In this document: piece after piece, positions 24,079 to 31,600 of the stretch | Position numbering within the stretch: position 1 is the stretch's first letter | How the letters are laid out: each line of letters begins with the position of its first letter | Assembly: GCA_964446935.1 (NCBI GenBank) | Contig: CAYUQI010000010.1 | Coordinates: forward strand, 1 to 47,774 | Reading direction: 5' to 3' | From: UASB124 sp964446935 | GTDB lineage: Bacteria; Babelota; Babeliae; Babelales; RVW-14 | DNA: 47,774 nucleotides | Notes under the pieces: model-generated | What the model was told of the DNA's origin: nothing | What the model saw: the letters and a program-made list of their open reading frames with translations, nothing else | Database searches by the model: none | Translations under genes and position numbers: made by a program

Positions 24079-25452
24079 ATGAAAAAGGTTGCTATCATAG
24101 CATTCAAAGTCCTGCTCTACACCTCGATAGCCCAAATGGGCACTGATGTTGTTACCATACCTGAACAACAGCAAGTACCTACAGCTACTCAAGATCTTTC
24201 GTTTCAGGTGCATAATCCTACCCGCAGTTATAGCAAGCTTAACTGCCTGCTATTATTGATAGGAGAAAACAAAAGCACCACTCAAATATCCCACATTATC
24301 AAGGGTGATCTTGAATTTAGCGATCAATTGAACGTTGATATGAAACGCCATAACAATGAACTAGACGCCCAAACCCTCACCAAACTATTTCAACAAGGAA
24401 CATCTCTGTGTTTGTATCTCAAAGAACTCGCCTCTCCCAAAAAGGGTATTGTAACCGTACAGAGCATCCTCAAGGAACCAAGTTCCAATCAAACATTATT
24501 TGAAAAAACAGCCACGTATTCAGAAAACTCACTTGTTTTTGCAGCACACAGTATTGCCGATGCTCTGATGCCTGTGCTTACCGGTGAAAAGGGACCAATG
24601 CTCAGTACCATTGCATACTGTAAACAGCTCACTTCGCGACACAAAGTTGTATGTATTGCTGATTATACCTGCAATTATGAACGCACCGTTGTCCCAGCAA
24701 AAACTATCAACGTCGCACCAAGTTGGCATTCACAAGCTCCTGTTCTTTTTTACTCTCAATTTACACGCTCCAACAGCCGACTCATGTCATATGATTTGCG
24801 GAGCAAACAACATAAGATTATTTGTTCATATGATGGTTTAAATATGCAACCATCATTCGCTCCCGATGGTACAAAGGCGGTTTTGTGCATTTCAAGCAAA
24901 GGCAATGCTGAAATTTTTATGTATGATCAGGCACTGTGCAACAAGCTCAGAAAACGTGTCTTTTCTCGTGTAACGAACAACAAAGGAAACAATACCTCTC
25001 CTTGTTATTTACCTAATGGTGATATTATTTTTTGTTCCGATTTTGAAACTTCATTACCACAACTCTACAAATGGGACAATCAAACACATGCCATCCAACG
25101 ACTTACTAATGGCCGTGGCTACTGTGCAGCTTCCTCATTTTGTATCAAAAACAATTCAGTTGTTTATACACGATATATAAAGGGCGTGTTTCAACTTTTC
25201 ACTCTTTCGCTTGATCAAAAAAAACATATCGAACGACAACTCACCTTCTCAAGTGGAGATAAAGTTGAACCCTCATGGTCCGAATGCGGTCGATACGTTG
25301 TTTTTGCTTACAATTTCTTAGACAAAAAAACTCAGAAACGTAACAACCAAATAGCCATTTTGAATATTCCAAGCGGCAAAATTAGAATAATAACCAAGAG
25401 CAAAGAACATAAAAGTTTCCCTGTTTGGACAGGAAGAACGCTCTATGCTTAG
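24079..25452 (+). CDS. tolB: TolB-like periplasmic beta-propeller protein
   Basis: A protein of about 457 residues. ATG 24079 is preferred because GAAGGAGGGGG is directly upstream and a signal peptide (MKKVAIIAFKVLLYTSIAQM) starts there. The ATG at 24061 lies before the ribosome site. An N-terminal domain (about 40-195) is followed by WD40-like propeller blades (about 215-455) with repeated motifs: PSWHSQAPVLFYSQF, PSFAPDGTKAVLCIS, SPCYLPNGDIIFCSD, PSWSECGRYVVFAY. TolB binds Pal and links the Tol motor to the outer membrane. Pal is not in this window. The gene is 80 nt after tolA. Confidence 0.85.
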   Translation: MKKVAIIAFKVLLYTSIAQMGTDVVTIPEQQQVPTATQDLSFQVHNPTRSYSKLNCLLLLIGENKSTTQISHIIKGDLEFSDQLNVDMKRHNNELDAQTLTKLFQQGTSLCLYLKELASPKKGIVTVQSILKEPSSNQTLFEKTATYSENSLVFAAHSIADALMPVLTGEKGPMLSTIAYCKQLTSRHKVVCIADYTCNYERTVVPAKTINVAPSWHSQAPVLFYSQFTRSNSRLMSYDLRSKQHKIICSYDGLNMQPSFAPDGTKAVLCISSKGNAEIFMYDQALCNKLRKRVFSRVTNNKGNNTSPCYLPNGDIIFCSDFETSLPQLYKWDNQTHAIQRLTNGRGYCAASSFCIKNNSVVYTRYIKGVFQLFTLSLDQKKHIERQLTFSSGDKVEPSWSECGRYVVFAYNFLDKKTQKRNNQIAILNIPSGKIRIITKSKEHKSFPVWTGRTLYA

Positions 25453-25471
25453 CTAAAAACCCTCTGTTTTT

Positions 25472-25492
25472 TAGCAAAAAATTGCTATTTTT
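25472..25492 (+). terminator. AT-rich terminator after tolB
   Basis: TAGCAA (25472-25477) and TTGCTA (25482-25487) form a short stem followed by TTTTT. A second stem (25452-25459 with 25468-25475) overlaps it, so only one can form at a time. This resembles a terminator with an alternative fold, but the stems are short and AT-rich. Confidence 0.5.
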
Positions 25493-25615
25493 CATAATTC
25501 TATAAGGTTTGCTGGTCATATTCCTTTAATTTTATTAAAATAATAAGTAATGAATGGGGTTTTTCATACCCTGTCTTTATAATAGCATTACAAAATCATT
25601 ACATGGGTGGAAATA

Positions 25616-27469
25616 ATGATGAAACGCAATATTCGTGGTAATTTTAAAGGCAAAGGTCCTAACGCCTTATGGTTTCTCTTTTTACTAGTCAGTTTGGGAA
25701 TCATCTATCTTTTTTGGTACAACAGTGTAAGCCGAGACATTGAACCGATCAGCTTTTCAAAACTTATGACTTCCATTGAAAATAATAAAGTTGAATCTGT
25801 GGTTGTTCAAGGACAACATGTTCAAGGTAAGTACAAAGATGGCAAAATGTTTGATTCAACTATTATACCTACCGGTAGCCTTTGGAATATGCTGAAACAA
25901 CACAATGTTGAAATAGAAGTATATCAAGTCGAAAAAGAATCATGGGGTAGTTATCTTCTACTTCTGGTTCTATTTATTGGTATCATCCTGTTTATTTTAT
26001 ACATCCGTCAAATTCAAAGTGGTGGCGGCAGCGGCGGTGGAAAGATTTTTAATGTTGGCAAAAGCAAAGCGCGCTTTTTTTCGCCTAATACCATTAGCAT
26101 AACATTCAAAGATGTTGCCGGAAATGCCGAAGCTAAGGAAGATGTTAAAGATATAATTGAATTTCTCAAAAACCCTTCACGTTTTGAGCGTTTGGGAGCC
26201 AAAATCCCTCGTGGTATTCTGCTCACCGGAGCACCTGGTAACGGTAAAACATTACTCGCCAAAGCAGTAGCTGGTGAAGCTAGCTGTCCATTTTTCAGCA
26301 TCAGTGGATCAGATTTCGTTGAAGTTTTTGTCGGTGTTGGCGCATCACGTGTAAGAGATCTTTTTATGCAAGCAAAGCGTCATGCTCCATGTATTGTGTT
26401 TATTGACGAAATTGATGCCGTCGGCCGTCAACGAGGCATAGGCCTTGGTGGCGGTAACGATGAGCGAGAACAAACACTTAATCAATTGCTTGCAGAAATG
26501 GATGGTTTTTCTACCGAGCATGGTTCGGTCATTGTATTAGCAGCAACCAACAGACCTGATGTTTTGGATAAGGCTCTTTTACGACCAGGACGATTTGACC
26601 GAATTATTGAGGTCCCCTATCCAGATCTAACAAGCAGAGAAGAAATTTTAAAAGTACACAGCCGCAACGTTAAACTTGATGCATCGGTTGACTTAAACAA
26701 AGTTGCACGCGGAACCTCAGGATTTACCGGGGCTGATCTTGAAAACTTGATTAACGAAGCCACGTTAGTTGCTTCCAAAGAGAATGAAGCAACGGTACGC
26801 ATGAACCATTTTGAGATAGCTCGCGACAAGATCTTATTAGGAGCAGTGAGAAAATCGCTTATTTTCACTGTTAAAGACAAAAAAATGACAGCGTATCATG
26901 AAGCTGGGCACGCACTCCTTAACGTATTGCTCCCAGATACCGACCCACTGCATAAGGTTACCATTGTTCCTCGTGGTCGAGCTTTGGGTGCTTCATGGTC
27001 ATTGCCTGAACGAGATAAATACTCACAAAACAAAAATGAATTATTGGCTCGAATCATACACGGTTTTGGCGGACTCATAGCTGAAAAAATGTTTTTCGAT
27101 ACCCAAACAACTGGGTGTGCGGATGATATTGATAAAGCAAGCAAGCTTGCGCGTGCCATGGTACGTCGCTACGGTATGTCCGATCTAGGGCCAATTGACT
27201 TTGAATATAACCAAGAGCATCCATATTTAGGACGAGATCTGCAAAATGCTAAGGAGTTTTCTGAACATACAGCACAACAAATTGATGCAGAAGTTGCTAA
27301 AATTATCGATGCCTGCTATAAAAAAGGCACTAATCTTATTCATGAAAATCGGGATAAACTTGAGCTTCTTGCTAAGACATTAGTTGAAAAAGAAACACTC
27401 CAGGGCAAAGAAGTGTATGAATTATTGGGAATGGAATCTCGAGAAAGTCATAGTTTTCATGAAGAATAA
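25616..27469 (+). CDS. ftsH: ATP-dependent membrane zinc metalloprotease FtsH
   Basis: A protein of about 617 residues, with GGGTGG just before ATG 25616. ATG 25619 is equally possible, and a GTG at 25607 overlaps the ribosome site. It has two transmembrane helices (about 14-32 and 112-133) around a short periplasmic domain. The AAA+ ATPase has Walker A GAPGNGKT (about 205-212), Walker B CIVFIDEID and the second-region-of-homology TNRPDVLDKALLRPGRFD. The peptidase has the zinc site HEAGH (about 428-432) and the Asp of TGCADDIDKAS. The Walker A has Ala and Asn where most FtsH have Pro and Thr (GPPGTGKT), but the catalytic Lys is intact. It degrades misfolded and short-lived membrane and cytoplasmic proteins. 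A TATAAT lies at 25578-25583. Confidence 0.97.
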   Translation: MMKRNIRGNFKGKGPNALWFLFLLVSLGIIYLFWYNSVSRDIEPISFSKLMTSIENNKVESVVVQGQHVQGKYKDGKMFDSTIIPTGSLWNMLKQHNVEIEVYQVEKESWGSYLLLLVLFIGIILFILYIRQIQSGGGSGGGKIFNVGKSKARFFSPNTISITFKDVAGNAEAKEDVKDIIEFLKNPSRFERLGAKIPRGILLTGAPGNGKTLLAKAVAGEASCPFFSISGSDFVEVFVGVGASRVRDLFMQAKRHAPCIVFIDEIDAVGRQRGIGLGGGNDEREQTLNQLLAEMDGFSTEHGSVIVLAATNRPDVLDKALLRPGRFDRIIEVPYPDLTSREEILKVHSRNVKLDASVDLNKVARGTSGFTGADLENLINEATLVASKENEATVRMNHFEIARDKILLGAVRKSLIFTVKDKKMTAYHEAGHALLNVLLPDTDPLHKVTIVPRGRALGASWSLPERDKYSQNKNELLARIIHGFGGLIAEKMFFDTQTTGCADDIDKASKLARAMVRRYGMSDLGPIDFEYNQEHPYLGRDLQNAKEFSEHTAQQIDAEVAKIIDACYKKGTNLIHENRDKLELLAKTLVEKETLQGKEVYELLGMESRESHSFHEE

Positions 27470-27509
27470 GCCTTAAAGTTTTCACATTGTAAATTTTAAT
27501 AAACAAAGA

Positions 27510-27537
27510 TTGCTTAAAAATCTTCAAAAAATATACT
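27510..27537 (+). promoter_or_regulatory. Candidate promoter of rpmB-rpsT
   Basis: TTGCTT (27510-27515) and TATACT (27532-27537) are separated by 16 nt, in the gap between ftsH and rpmB. A leader of about 50 nt would follow. Confidence 0.45.
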
Positions 27538-27592
27538 TTTTTGTTAAACTAAAAGAGCCTCTTGATAGTCAATTGCGAAAGGATATTAGGAC

Positions 27593-27790
27593 ATGGCAAA
27601 CATATGTGTTCTCTGCGACAAACGTCCACGTGTTGGAAATTTGGTAAGTAATGCTAATAATCGAACTAAACGTTGGGTTTATCCAAATGTTCGTGTTATG
27701 CGATTTAAGCTTAAGGGTGGTCGCACTGTTCAACGTGGATCTGTTTGTACTAAGTGTGTTAAAGCTGGCAAAATAGAAAAAGTTGTATAA
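27593..27790 (+). CDS. rpmB: Large-subunit ribosomal protein bL28
   Basis: A 65-residue protein of the 50S subunit. It shows the bL28 opening ANICVLCDKRP, the NRTKRWVYPNVR segment and CTKCVKAGKI near the end. The two Cys pairs (CVLC and CTKC) make the zinc-binding form of L28. AAAGGA lies about 10 nt upstream. It is followed 11 nt later by rpsT. Confidence 0.96.
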   Translation: MANICVLCDKRPRVGNLVSNANNRTKRWVYPNVRVMRFKLKGGRTVQRGSVCTKCVKAGKIEKVV

Positions 27791-27801
27791 GGGTTGTTTA
27801 G

Positions 27802-28074
27802 ATGGCAAATCTCAAATCTTCAAAAAAAAGAGCACTTCAAAATAAAAAACGTCGTTTCAAAAATCAAGCACGACAATCATCAATCAAAACAATTACCAAA
27901 CGTTTTTTGGCAGCTATTGATGCCAAAGACATGAATGCGGCTCAGGAGCTCATGGTACTTGCAGAATCAAATATTGCGCGTGCCAAAGGCAAAAGAGTGT
28001 TAAAAAGCAACACCGCATCTCGTAAGATTAGTTTATTAGCCAAGAAGCTTTCAAAACTTCAAAAAAAGGTTTAG
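27802..28074 (+). CDS. rpsT: Small-subunit ribosomal protein bS20
   Basis: A 90-residue, very basic helical protein of the 30S subunit. It starts MANLKSSKKRALQNKKRR, has the expected three-helix pattern with AAQELMVLAESNIARAKGKR, and keeps the C-terminal KSNTASRKISLLAKKL motif. Length is normal for the family. It lies 11 nt behind rpmB and is likely co-transcribed with it. Confidence 0.97.
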   Translation: MANLKSSKKRALQNKKRRFKNQARQSSIKTITKRFLAAIDAKDMNAAQELMVLAESNIARAKGKRVLKSNTASRKISLLAKKLSKLQKKV

Positions 28075-28118
28075 GCAAAGAAATTTTCTAAACACATAAA
28101 AAGGGTGAGGATGTAGTT

Positions 28119-28697
28119 ATGATGAAGTCAAGCGAGCTGTTAATTTTAGTTGATGCAGTCGAAGAGGCTGTAAAATTTTATACAGAAAAATTGGCGTTTG
28201 ATATTACCGATCTTGAAGTACACAAAGATACGCCAACATCGCTTCTTGCCGCACACCTTCGCAAAGGCAAATGTTTTATAACGTTTCGCACGCCGCACGT
28301 TGAAGAACTTGCTGAATTTAGTTTTATCAAGCGTTGTGCAAGCCGTTGTGTTGGGCTTCAGGTTGAAATGAAAAAAGGCATTGAAAAGTATTTTGCTCGT
28401 TGCCAAAAAAAGGGCGTCAAGGTTGTCAATGAGCTCAAAGATACTGATGGATATAAGAGCTTTGCTCTCAGAGATCCCTTTGGTACCAAGCTGATTTTCC
28501 TTCAAGCAATAGAAGGGAAAGACATAAAACCAAGTTTGACCATAGCGGGGATCAAACTTTCAGAGCAAGATCTTAGAACAAAGAAAGAATCCGATATCGT
28601 TACTGATATCATTGACCATGTAAAAACATTTAGCATTACACGCAGGGCTGGTAAAAAGTTTGCCAAACTCAAATATAAACAATTGATGAAAAAATAA
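28119..28697 (+). CDS. VOC-fold (glyoxalase-like) protein
   Basis: A 192-residue protein. Residues 5-130 match the vicinal-oxygen-chelate fold. The first half has LLILVDAVEEAVKFYTEKL, and the second half ends in the typical YKSFALRDPFGTKLIFLQA. The His usually found in the first beta strand is absent (LILVDA), so a metal-dependent glyoxalase I activity is doubtful. The last 60 residues are a basic extension not part of the fold. The cytoplasmic role is unknown. GTGAGGA precedes the ATG. The transcript ends at a strong hairpin (28705-28759). Confidence 0.72.
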   Translation: MMKSSELLILVDAVEEAVKFYTEKLAFDITDLEVHKDTPTSLLAAHLRKGKCFITFRTPHVEELAEFSFIKRCASRCVGLQVEMKKGIEKYFARCQKKGVKVVNELKDTDGYKSFALRDPFGTKLIFLQAIEGKDIKPSLTIAGIKLSEQDLRTKKESDIVTDIIDHVKTFSITRRAGKKFAKLKYKQLMKK

Positions 28698-28704
28698 GCA
28701 TAAA

Positions 28705-28759
28705 TATACAAAAAGAAGAGCGGGGCTGTTTTTCAGCCCCGCTCTTCTTTTTGTATATG
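28705..28759. terminator. 25-bp perfect bidirectional terminator
   Basis: Arms 28705-28729 and 28735-28759 are perfectly complementary over 25 bp, around a TTTTT loop. The core is GC-rich and the outer part is A-rich or T-rich, so U-runs arise in both directions. It lies between convergent genes ending at 28697 and 28769. Confidence 0.92.
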
Positions 28760-28768
28760 ATTAATCTT

Positions 28769-30256
28769 CTATTGGTTTTTTCTCGCCGCAGCCTTTTTCC
28801 CTATTTTCCTTATTTTTTCAATCTTCTTACCGGCATACAAGTCTGTTCTGGTATACATATCTACAATGAGCACAAGGCGTCTTCCAGAAATTCCAGCTTC
28901 TTTAGAAGTAGTTATCAAAGTTTCTCGATCTAAAGATGCAAGCCAGTCAAACATAAGCTCAATATTCAAGTCTTTATTATCACGTTCAAACCATGTTTCC
29001 CATGATTTCTGATCTTTAACCTTTAAAAATCGATTAAGCACATCCTTAAAAATTTTACTAATCCTGCTTTGAGGATATTCCAACAATGCTCGTTTTAATT
29101 CACTCACTTTGTCTTCTGTAAAATCTTCCCATTGTTTGGCATCATCGAGGCGTCCCTTGCGCATAGCAGATTTAAGAGCTCTATAATATGCCCATGGAAT
29201 AAAGTAGCTGTCTTCAAACAAACCAACTAAAGGACCATGAGGCTGTTCCATATTTATTGTTCCAGCCTTTGGTCCTTTCGCATATTTAACAATAATAACG
29301 CCTTTGCTGATAGGATTTTGTGGATCAAAGGCCTCAACTAACGTTTCGTATTCAAGATTCGTCATCCATTTTTTTAAACCGGCAAAAACACCCTTTTCTC
29401 GCATAAACAGCTTCAATTCTCGCATAACATTTCTTGATTTTTCACTTAATTTTGCAAATGTTTTTTCGTCAATCACTAATGGATCAATCATTCGAAATGA
29501 TTTCCCTGATGGAATGGTAAAGGTTTTATCTAAAATACTTACCATCAGCCCTTCAGGAGTATCCATTACTTCAGCAGCCACCCCTCCTACCACAGGTCGT
29601 TCAGGTTCAGAAACAACAGGACTGACTGATTCTGATTGGCTATCCCATTTATAAAACTTATCCCCAGCCTTAAAGAAAACAGAGCCGGTTTTATCAGCCC
29701 ATGGTATACACGATACATCAATAGCTGTTTTAACATAAAGCGGAATCCGTTTGCCAAAGTCTATCGAAAGCTTCACGTCCCCGGTTGTTGAATCTTTTTC
29801 TGCCCATAGATTGTATTTAAAGAGATGCCCATTTTCAACAGACAGAAGCTCCCTGTCCCATCCAACGGTTCCGACAGCAGTCACACCTCGTGGGATGAAT
29901 GAAATCATTGAAGGTTTATAAGAATCAAGCTCTTCTGGTTTAACTAAAAGTGCAGCAGGAAACGCTGCTGTTTCTACAAGGGTAGCTTTATCAAAAAGAG
30001 CCACTTCAAAATACCATTTTTCTTTTGAATATTCAGATGCATCTTTTTGCCCTGTTAGTTCACCTTCATACATATGCTTAGTGACCTTAACAACACAGGT
30101 ATAATCATTATCATGATGCGATGCATCATAAAAAGCCTCAGCTGTAGCCGACTTAGGCAATTCTGTTGATGGTTGTTGAATCTTTGTCATATCATCAACC
30201 GCAAACAACGATGTTGACAATGAACAAAAAGCAACCCAAGACAATAAATATCTCAT
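28769..30256 (-). CDS. Exported protein of unknown function
   Basis: About 495 residues from ATG 30256, which has GGGAG 7 nt upstream and begins a signal peptide (MRYLLSWVAFCSLSTSLFAV, then DD). Longer in-frame readings would run into the preceding gene. The N-terminal half (about 40-265) looks beta-rich, with motifs such as WYFEVALFDKATLVET and LSIDFGKRIPLYVK. The C-terminal half (about 270-495) is helical (SRNVMRELKLFMREKG, KSAMRKGRLDDAKQW). No family is recognised. It lies 28 nt after the Hsp20-like gene and is the last gene of that probable operon, so it may share its envelope-stress or secretion context. Confidence 0.65.
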   Translation of the reverse strand: MRYLLSWVAFCSLSTSLFAVDDMTKIQQPSTELPKSATAEAFYDASHHDNDYTCVVKVTKHMYEGELTGQKDASEYSKEKWYFEVALFDKATLVETAAFPAALLVKPEELDSYKPSMISFIPRGVTAVGTVGWDRELLSVENGHLFKYNLWAEKDSTTGDVKLSIDFGKRIPLYVKTAIDVSCIPWADKTGSVFFKAGDKFYKWDSQSESVSPVVSEPERPVVGGVAAEVMDTPEGLMVSILDKTFTIPSGKSFRMIDPLVIDEKTFAKLSEKSRNVMRELKLFMREKGVFAGLKKWMTNLEYETLVEAFDPQNPISKGVIIVKYAKGPKAGTINMEQPHGPLVGLFEDSYFIPWAYYRALKSAMRKGRLDDAKQWEDFTEDKVSELKRALLEYPQSRISKIFKDVLNRFLKVKDQKSWETWFERDNKDLNIELMFDWLASLDRETLITTSKEAGISGRRLVLIVDMYTRTDLYAGKKIEKIRKIGKKAAARKNQ

Positions 30257-30284
30257 ACCATTCTCCCTTTTGTTACTCATGTAC

Positions 30285-31007
30285 TTATTTAGTTGATGAT
30301 GAAAACTCCAAAACTTTTTCTTGTTTTTGTGCATCTTTCAATGGAAACTCAATCACAAGCACATCATCCTTGAAGGTCATCGTATAATTTTCATCATCAA
30401 TCGTTGATGGTAAATTGACATGAATCGTAACATCAACTTCGCCATCCTTGCCCTGATACATCATTCGATACTGCATCACACGTTTCTTACCACCAACAAT
30501 CGATGTCGATGAATATGCATATTCCGAATGTGATTCTTGCCCAACTATTCCCTGGTCCTTATTTTCCTTTTGTTTTTTAGGCTCCTTTGATACCTCGTTC
30601 TTTTTATGAATAACAACCTTCAATACTTTTATTTTGTTGTCATCCTTGTCTGGTTTTATGCTCACCTTGATATCATCTTTAGAATGGCCAGGAAGCGCAA
30701 TTTTCACCCCCCATACACCTTTAGCATCAAACTCTTTGACGAAAAATTGCTTATTTGAACCATCGAGCCGAGCTGTTTTAGCCATACTTACACATCCTCG
30801 ATCCAATGACTCATGAATTCGTTTAAAATTTTGCGAAAAATTTTCAAATTGTTGCGCAGCAACATCATCAAGCCTATCAAATTCATCAAAAAAACTTTTA
30901 ATGGGGGTTTCAACTTCAGCCGGTTTACACTCTGTTTTTTTGCACATACCCTGTTGAGAACTCATTGCACTAAGAGCAGCAAGTACGAGTATTTTGGATA
31001 CTTTCAT
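30285..31007 (-). CDS. Exported Hsp20/alpha-crystallin-like protein
   Basis: About 240 residues. ATG 31007 is chosen because GAGGAGG is 6 nt upstream. A GTG at 31013 overlaps the ribosome region. A signal-peptide-like start (MKVSKILVLAALSAMSSQQG) is followed by a helical linker and then an alpha-crystallin-type domain. That domain shows GVWGVKIALPGHSKDDIKVS, later VTIHVNLPSTIDDENYTMTF, and DDVLVIEFPL in place of the usual L-x-I/V-x-I core. A charged insert rich in Lys/Glu (about 135-175) splits the domain. Hsp20 chaperones are normally cytoplasmic, so an exported form is unusual. It would be a holdase in the periplasm or outside the cell if the signal is functional. It is flanked by a HIT gene (40 nt) and the unknown exported gene (28 nt). 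Confidence 0.72.
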   Translation of the reverse strand: MKVSKILVLAALSAMSSQQGMCKKTECKPAEVETPIKSFFDEFDRLDDVAAQQFENFSQNFKRIHESLDRGCVSMAKTARLDGSNKQFFVKEFDAKGVWGVKIALPGHSKDDIKVSIKPDKDDNKIKVLKVVIHKKNEVSKEPKKQKENKDQGIVGQESHSEYAYSSTSIVGGKKRVMQYRMMYQGKDGEVDVTIHVNLPSTIDDENYTMTFKDDVLVIEFPLKDAQKQEKVLEFSSSTK

Positions 31008-31047
31008 AAACACCTCCTCGTAAGGAAATAAACCAACAATAATTCAC

Positions 31048-31581
31048 TTATACTTTTTTCTTATTGGATACACTAATTTTTTCAAATCCTTTTTTCAAGT
31101 CCTTAAATGTTTTTACAAAATCAGCAGAAACAAGCTTAGTTTCACCAATTGTCTCCAAAAAATTGGTGTCGCCCTGCCAGCGAGGAAGCACATGAATGTG
31201 AAGATGTGAGGGGATCCCTCCGCCCCCTGCAACGCCCAAATTAATACCAATATTAAAACCTTTTGCCTTAACAACTTTATCAATAACACCTATTGAAGCA
31301 TTAAGAGCCTCCATCATTTCAGCGCGAACCGAAGCAGATAATTCGTGCAATTCACCTTTATGCTCGTTAGGCAAAATCATAACATGCCCAACATTGTAAG
31401 GATAATAGTTCATCATCACAAAACACTGTTTAAAGCGCTTAATAATAAAATATTTATCATCATCGTCAGCCGCAAGCTGTGTACAAAAAACACATGATTT
31501 TGCGCCCAGCTTAGTATTACCACCTTTATCAACCATACCCGTCACATAATCATGACGCCATGGAGCATATAATCGTTTCAT
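31048..31581 (-). CDS. HIT-family nucleotide hydrolase or transferase
   Basis: About 177 residues. ATG 31581 is preferred because AAGG has a proper 6-nt spacing to it but not to ATG 31587. The HIT motif HLHIHVLPRW (His-x-His-x-His) carries the catalytic histidine. Further landmarks are APWRHDYVTGM near the N terminus, a CVFC pair that could bind zinc, and NYYPYNVGHVMILPNEH. The family hydrolyses or transfers nucleotide phosphates (AP4A-type, FHIT-like). The precise substrate is not evident. No signal peptide is present. It sits 19 nt after the TrxR-Trx fusion and 40 nt before the Hsp20-like gene. Confidence 0.9.
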   Translation of the reverse strand: MKRLYAPWRHDYVTGMVDKGGNTKLGAKSCVFCTQLAADDDDKYFIIKRFKQCFVMMNYYPYNVGHVMILPNEHKGELHELSASVRAEMMEALNASIGVIDKVVKAKGFNIGINLGVAGGGGIPSHLHIHVLPRWQGDTNFLETIGETKLVSADFVKTFKDLKKGFEKISVSNKKKV

Positions 31582-31600
31582 AATCATCCTTACGTGCTGT

